DNA of 20,206 nucleotides. It comes from Phycisphaerales bacterium UBA6054. GTDB lineage: Bacteria; Planctomycetota; Phycisphaerae; Phycisphaerales; UBA1924. The notes under the pieces were generated by a model. The model was not told where the DNA came from. It saw only the letters and a program-made list of their open reading frames with translations, and made no database searches. The position numbers and the translations under genes are program-made. Shown piece after piece: positions 14,519-20,206 of the stretch (positions within the stretch are counted from its first letter, which is position 1; each line of letters starts with the position of its first letter). The stretch covers positions 28,766 to 48,971 of the forward strand of contig DIYM01000058.1 in NCBI GenBank assembly GCA_002429045.1, in the 5' to 3' direction.

Positions 14519-15154
14519 CGGGTGGGTGTAGCCCAGGTGGGGGCGATCCACGCCGTTGATGTCGAGCAGGTCACGGTCCCCGGTCTCGCGGAAACCGAGC
14601 GACTCGGCGACGCGTCGGCTGGCGGCGTTGTCGGGCTGGATCCAGGCGTTGACGCGGTGGAGCCCGAGCCCGACGGGCAGATCGGCGATCGCGAAGTGGA
14701 GCAGGGCTTCGACGCCCTCGCGTGCGTAGCCGTTGCCCTGGTGTGCGGCGTCCACCCAGCAGTTGGCTTCGCAGGACCAGTCCAGCCCGCGTTCGATCTT
14801 GATCAGGTTGAAGCAACCGACGAACGTCCCGTCTTCGAGGAACGCCGCCCGTCGCCAGGCGGTCCGGTTGTTGTCGGTCTCGATTGCGGTCTCGACCCAG
14901 CGGACGAAGACCTCTCCATCGGTTTCCGTCCGCCCCGACGCGTCCGTGCGGTTGAGGGGCAGACGGTCGATGATCATGGCTCGGGTGCGATCGATGGCGG
15001 CGAGGACCTGGGATCGGTCGGCCAGCGCGAGCGGGCGGAAGCTCAGCCGCTCGGTGGTGACCTCGACCGGGGGGAGGACCTCGACCGGGCGTGCGGTGCG
15101 CACGCCGGGCGCGGGCTTGGTGAATGGGATGTTCATGACCCGCACAGTCGTCAT
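14513..15154 (-). CDS. GNAT family N-acetyltransferase (RimJ/RimL type)
   Basis: This 213-residue protein has the GNAT fold. TTERLSFRPLALADRSQVLAA (about 33-53) is the usual RimJ/RimL opening (TERL.LRPL...D). A central strand segment (FVGCFNLIKIERG, 111-123) precedes WVDAAHQGNGYAREGVEALL, where Gln139-Gly-Asn-Gly-Tyr-Ala (139-144) forms the acetyl-CoA pyrophosphate loop. VNAWIQPDNAASRRVAESLGF (168-188) is the conserved end of the domain. Members acetylate protein N-termini, amino acids or small amines with acetyl-CoA; the acceptor here cannot be told. ATG at 15154 has GGAGG about nine bases upstream and gives a normal length. A longer in-frame extension upstream is low-complexity and not family-like. 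An internal ATG at 15136 is a second possibility. Confidence 0.88.
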   Translation of the reverse strand: MTTVRVMNIPFTKPAPGVRTARPVEVLPPVEVTTERLSFRPLALADRSQVLAAIDRTRAMIIDRLPLNRTDASGRTETDGEVFVRWVETAIETDNNRTAWRRAAFLEDGTFVGCFNLIKIERGLDWSCEANCWVDAAHQGNGYAREGVEALLHFAIADLPVGLGLHRVNAWIQPDNAASRRVAESLGFRETGDRDLLDINGVDRPHLGYTHPG

Positions 15155-15240
15155 GGCCGGAGCCTCCGTCGCGTGTGGCCCGAGAACGGCGGGCCTTGGT
15201 TCCGAGAGAATCGGGCCGGGCGGGGGGCGGCTTGAGGGAT

Positions 15241-15260
15241 TCTGGGACCCGGGACCCAGA
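15241..15260 (-). terminator. Weak hairpin downstream of the zinc-ribbon gene
   Basis: TCTGGG (15241-15246) and CCCAGA (15255-15260) form a 6-bp stem with an 8-base loop, about 50 bases after the minus-strand stop at 15312. It may end the glmS transcript. The remainder of 15155-15311 shows nothing else I can support. Confidence 0.3.
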
Positions 15261-15311
15261 CGGCACAGGCGGCAGGGTTTCAGGGCCGAGAACCCGGGGC
15301 GGATCGGTGGT

Positions 15312-15902
15312 TCAATCGGGCGGTCGGATGGGCGTTTTCGGGCGTTGCCAGTTGCATTCGGGGCAGATTGAGAGCCCGGCCATCCGGTAGCCGCACGCAC
15401 CGCATGCGTCAGAGTCGTTTGATCCATGAGGTTCGTTGAGCAGTCGCAACAGACTCTTGAAACCGATCGGAGTCGCGACGGCCAGCAGTATCAGGAACCA
15501 AGGCAGCCCGATGCGCAGCTCTGTGTCGGGGTATCTGAAGCCGGTCGTGACCGTGCCCCAGCGGCTTAGGTCAAAGCGCTTGAACTCGAACACAGGTCGG
15601 ACAGCATTTCGTGAGCGCCAGTACCAATGGTGATCTCGGATCGAAGTGATGGTCCGGTGCTCCCAGATGCCGTACAACCCAGCCTGTTCCGGATCGCTTG
15701 CGGCTGACCAATCGTACTCGAAGCTGATTCCCTCGCCGTTGAGCGTGAGCGTGGTGAGAGATCTGAACGACCCTTCTTCCTGGATTCCCACTTCTTCGAT
15801 TCGGAGACCGAGCGGGGGCCGCCGGCTCGACAACCACACCCATGCGGCCACCGCGACGAGAACAACGATCCACGCCGCGAATCGCTTGTGTCGTCTCAGC
15901 AC
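15312..15902 (-). CDS. Membrane protein with C-terminal zinc ribbon
   Basis: This 196-residue protein of unknown function has membrane helices at about 10-24 and 132-149 with a soluble, likely extracytoplasmic beta-rich region between them. Its cytoplasmic tail holds Cys167-Gly-Ala-Cys170-GYRMAGLSI-Cys180-Pro-Glu-Cys183, a four-cysteine zinc ribbon of the CxxCGYxxxGL...CPEC kind found on very many planctomycete membrane proteins. The GTG start at 15902 is three bases after the glmS stop, so it is probably co-transcribed and translationally coupled; no separate ribosome binding site is obvious. GC content is lower than in its neighbours: by hand, 33 of 60 bases at 15421-15480 and 34 of 60 at 15721-15780, against 44 of 60 inside glmS at 16501-16560. 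This suggests relaxed constraint or later arrival. Confidence 0.75.
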   Translation of the reverse strand: MLRRHKRFAAWIVVLVAVAAWVWLSSRRPPLGLRIEEVGIQEEGSFRSLTTLTLNGEGISFEYDWSAASDPEQAGLYGIWEHRTITSIRDHHWYWRSRNAVRPVFEFKRFDLSRWGTVTTGFRYPDTELRIGLPWFLILLAVATPIGFKSLLRLLNEPHGSNDSDACGACGYRMAGLSICPECNWQRPKTPIRPPD

Positions 15903-15905
15903 CGG

Positions 15906-17747
15906 TCACTCTACGGTGACCGACTTGGCCAGGTTCCTCGGCTTGTCGACGTCGTGACCCCTGAGCACCGCGGCGTGGTACGCCAGCAGTTGCAGCGGCA
16001 CCACCGCCAGCAGGGGGCTGAGGCACTCGGGGACGTCGGGGATGTAGAGCACGTCCTCGGCCATGTCCTTGATCTCTTCGTCGCCCTCGGTCGCGACGGC
16101 GATGACGTGCCCGCCGCGGGCTCGGACCTCGGCAATGTTCGACATCACCTTGTCGTACTGGTTGCCCTTGTTGGCGATGAAGACGACCGGCATGCCCTCG
16201 TCGATGAGGGCGATGGGCCCGTGCTTCATCTCGGCCGCGGGCATGCCCTCGGCGTGGATGTAGGAGATCTCCTTGAGCTTCAGAGCGCCCTCCATCGCGG
16301 TCGGGTAGTTGTAGCCGCGCCCGAGGAAGAGCCAGTTGTCGCGGTGGACGTACTTCTCGGTGACCTTCTTGATCTGCTCGTCGGCTTGGAGGCATCGCTC
16401 GATCTTGTCGGGGATCTGCGCCAGCTCACCCATCAGTCGGGCGGAGGCCTCGGGCGACATGAAGCGCCGGCGGGCCATGAACAGGGCGATCATGGTGAGC
16501 ACCGCGACCTGCCCGGTGAACGCTTTGGTCGACGCGACGCCGATCTCGGGCCCGACGCGGCAGTAGACGCCCGCGTCGGTGTCGCGGGCGAGTGTCGAGC
16601 CGACGACGTTGATGACGCCGAGCGAGAGCGCGCCGCGGTCCATCGATTCGTGGAGGGCCGCCAGCGTGTCGGCGGTCTCCCCGGACTGCGACACCGCGAC
16701 GACGACGGTGCCCTCTTCGATGATCGGGTTGCGGTATCGGAACTCGCTGGCGTACTCGACCTCGGCGGGGATCTTGGCGAGGTCCTCGAGCAGGTACTCG
16801 CCGATCATGGCCGCGTGGAGGGCCGTGCCCTGGGCGGTCAGGATGACGCGCTTCGATTTGACGAGTTGGTTGGCGAGCGCCATGAGTCCGCCGAGCACCA
16901 CGCGGCCTTCCTTTTCATCCAACCGCCCCCGCATGGTGGTGCGGAGCGCCTTGGGTTGCTCGTAGATCTCCTTGCGCATGTAGTGGTCGAACTCGCCGAG
17001 CTCGATCTGCTCGAGATCCATCTCCAGCTGCATGACCTTGGGCGTCAGCTCGATGTTGTCGATGGTCGTGGTGCGGAACCCGTCGCGGGTGATGCGGCAG
17101 ACGTTGTAATCGTCCAGGGTGATCGCCTGCGCGGTGTGCGAGATGATGGCGCTGGCGTCGGACGCGACGACGTACTCGCCGTTGCCCACGCCGACCAGCA
17201 GCGGCGATCCCTTGCGGGCGCAGACCATCACGCCCGGTTCCGCCTTAGAGACCACCGCGATGGCGTACGCGCCGGTGACCTCGCGGAGTGCCGCCTGAAC
17301 GGACTTCTCGAGATCCATGCCGTTCTCGGGGTCGTGGAGTTCGCCGATGAGGCACGCGAGGACCTCGGTGTCGGTCTCGGAGGCGAAGCTGTGGCCGCGG
17401 TCCTCGAGGAAGCGTCGGAGGGTGGCGTAGTTCTCGATGATCCCGTTGTGGACCAGGCAGATCCCGTTGCGGGGGTCCTGGTGCGGGTGGGCGTTGAGCT
17501 CGGTGACCCCGCCGTGGGTCGCCCAGCGGGTGTGCGCGAGCCCGCATGATCCGGGCAGCCCCCCCTGCTGCTCGATCTTGGATTCGACGTTGGCGACGCG
17601 CCCCACGGCCTTGCAGAGGTGCAGTCCGTCGTCGTCGAGGGTGGCGATCCCCGCCGAGTCGTACCCGCGGTACTCCAGGCGCTTGAGCCCCTCGAGCAGG
17701 AGCGGGACAGCCGGTTTGTTTCCGAGGTAGGCGACGATGCCGCACAT
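15906..17747 (-). CDS. glmS: Glutamine-fructose-6-phosphate aminotransferase (isomerizing)
   Basis: This 613-residue enzyme makes glucosamine 6-phosphate from fructose 6-phosphate and glutamine, feeding UDP-N-acetylglucosamine for the cell envelope. ATG at 17747 is chosen because MCGIVAY puts the N-terminal nucleophile Cys directly after the removed Met; GGAGGG lies eight bases upstream. The class II glutaminase domain (1-240) shows Arg74 in HTRWATHG, Asn101-Gly102 in HNGIIENY and Asp126. Two SIS domains follow (about 290-420 and 460-590), with LTAQGTALHAA, AVSQSGETADT, EGALKLKEISYIHAE and EMKHGPIALID. The last residues LAKSVTVE are the conserved C-terminal tail. No glmS ribozyme is visible upstream. 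The gene diverges from carB and leads into the zinc-ribbon gene. Confidence 0.98.
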   Translation of the reverse strand: MCGIVAYLGNKPAVPLLLEGLKRLEYRGYDSAGIATLDDDGLHLCKAVGRVANVESKIEQQGGLPGSCGLAHTRWATHGGVTELNAHPHQDPRNGICLVHNGIIENYATLRRFLEDRGHSFASETDTEVLACLIGELHDPENGMDLEKSVQAALREVTGAYAIAVVSKAEPGVMVCARKGSPLLVGVGNGEYVVASDASAIISHTAQAITLDDYNVCRITRDGFRTTTIDNIELTPKVMQLEMDLEQIELGEFDHYMRKEIYEQPKALRTTMRGRLDEKEGRVVLGGLMALANQLVKSKRVILTAQGTALHAAMIGEYLLEDLAKIPAEVEYASEFRYRNPIIEEGTVVVAVSQSGETADTLAALHESMDRGALSLGVINVVGSTLARDTDAGVYCRVGPEIGVASTKAFTGQVAVLTMIALFMARRRFMSPEASARLMGELAQIPDKIERCLQADEQIKKVTEKYVHRDNWLFLGRGYNYPTAMEGALKLKEISYIHAEGMPAAEMKHGPIALIDEGMPVVFIANKGNQYDKVMSNIAEVRARGGHVIAVATEGDEEIKDMAEDVLYIPDVPECLSPLLAVVPLQLLAYHAAVLRGHDVDKPRNLAKSVTVE

Positions 17748-17820
17748 GGGGCGGGCCCTCCGATGGGACACCCTGCGCGTGGTGAGGGGTCCGGGGTGTG
17801 GACACTGGATCGGCCGATCC

Positions 17821-17858
17821 CGGCGGGGGGCCCGACGGGGATCGTACGGCGGGGGGCC
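17821..17858. repeat. 12-bp G-rich direct repeat around a promoter-like box
   Basis: CGGCGGGGGGCC occurs at 17821-17832 and again at 17847-17858, 26 bases apart. The spacer holds the minus-strand TACGAT box that probably serves glmS. Further G-runs follow to 17866, so the plus strand has G-quadruplex potential. A regulator site or chance G-richness are both possible. Confidence 0.45.
17841..17846 (-). promoter_or_regulatory. -10-like box before glmS
   Basis: On the minus strand TACGAT followed by CCCCG lies 93 bases before the glmS start, giving a leader of about 87 bases. It matches the TACGATCCC context before secG. No -35 is seen. Confidence 0.4.
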
Positions 17859-17928
17859 GGGGCGGGTTCGCGGCGCCCGTGGCGCGGCTCAGTGGGGCTC
17901 GGACGCGGCTTCTCGGACGGTCACGGAC

Positions 17929-17934
17929 TATGCT
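17929..17934 (+). promoter_or_regulatory. -10-like box before carB
   Basis: TATGCT lies 59 bases before the carB start, giving a leader of about 53 bases. It is the same hexamer as before the YicC gene. No clear -35 is present, and I see no pyrimidine-regulated attenuator in the leader. Confidence 0.4.
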
Positions 17935-17993
17935 TGCCGAGTTTGCCCCCAGCCCGCCACGGGCAGCAGCACCGGGGCAGCGGAAGGACGCCC

Positions 17994-20206
<2,213 letters not shown>

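Noticed and set aside
15155..15427. 91-codon N-terminal extension of the GNAT acetyltransferase
   Set aside because: It is Pro/Arg/Ser-rich, unlike the family, overlaps the end of the zinc-ribbon gene, and a ribosome binding site supports ATG 15154.
17748..17820. glmS ribozyme upstream of glmS
   Set aside because: I looked for its conserved core and pseudoknot elements next to the start and saw nothing resembling them; these ribozymes are mainly known from Firmicutes.

Overview
The window is a GC-rich (about 70%) stretch of chromosome that reads as core and housekeeping sequence, most likely from a planctomycete of the class Phycisphaerae. The evidence is indirect. A membrane protein at 15312-15902 ends in the CxxCGY...GL...CPEC zinc ribbon that is very common in that group. 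Several genes seem to start at or just after a TA(C/T)G(A/C)T-type -10 box, and GTG/TTG starts are frequent. I see no phage, transposon, integron, plasmid or CRISPR sequence.

Layout. 1-624: end of a receiver protein with a degenerate HPt-like tail. 650-1504: fructosamine-kinase-family protein. 1678-1752 (minus): tRNA-His. 1984-3576: ATP-type PEP carboxykinase (pckA), closed by a strong hairpin. 3672-4262: two-helix membrane protein of unknown function. 4363-5145: triosephosphate isomerase (tpiA), followed by secG (5259-5798) with a long acidic tail. 5904-6788: YicC-family endoribonuclease. 6849-7871: APH-type kinase. 7894-9030: secreted PDZ/coiled-coil protein, probably from a leaderless transcript. 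9027-9548 (minus): small RelA/SpoT-type HD hydrolase whose stop codon overlaps the PDZ gene's stop. 9630-12401 (minus): GH35-type glycosidase with an altered active site. 12606-14489: TolC-like outer-membrane lipoprotein. 14513-15154 (minus): GNAT acetyltransferase. 15312-15902 (minus): zinc-ribbon membrane protein directly behind glmS (15906-17747, minus). 17994-20206: 5' two thirds of carB, running off the window.

How the genes fit together. Several sit at central-metabolism nodes: gluconeogenesis (pckA), triose phosphate interconversion (tpiA), amino sugar supply for the envelope (glmS) and carbamoyl phosphate (carB). tpiA next to secG is a conserved bacterial neighbourhood, but here a hairpin and a separate promoter-like box lie between them. 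Most genes look like single transcription units: hairpins follow several genes and promoter-like boxes precede many. The only clearly coupled pair is glmS and the zinc-ribbon gene.

I found no convincing new multi-gene system. The observations most worth a second look are the shared -10 motif with likely leaderless starts, the GH35 homologue with four of six active-site positions changed, the CarB with a non-canonical insertion and a Trp in its glycine-rich loop, and the receiver/pseudo-HPt protein. Assignments rest on reading motifs by eye; no database search was possible.
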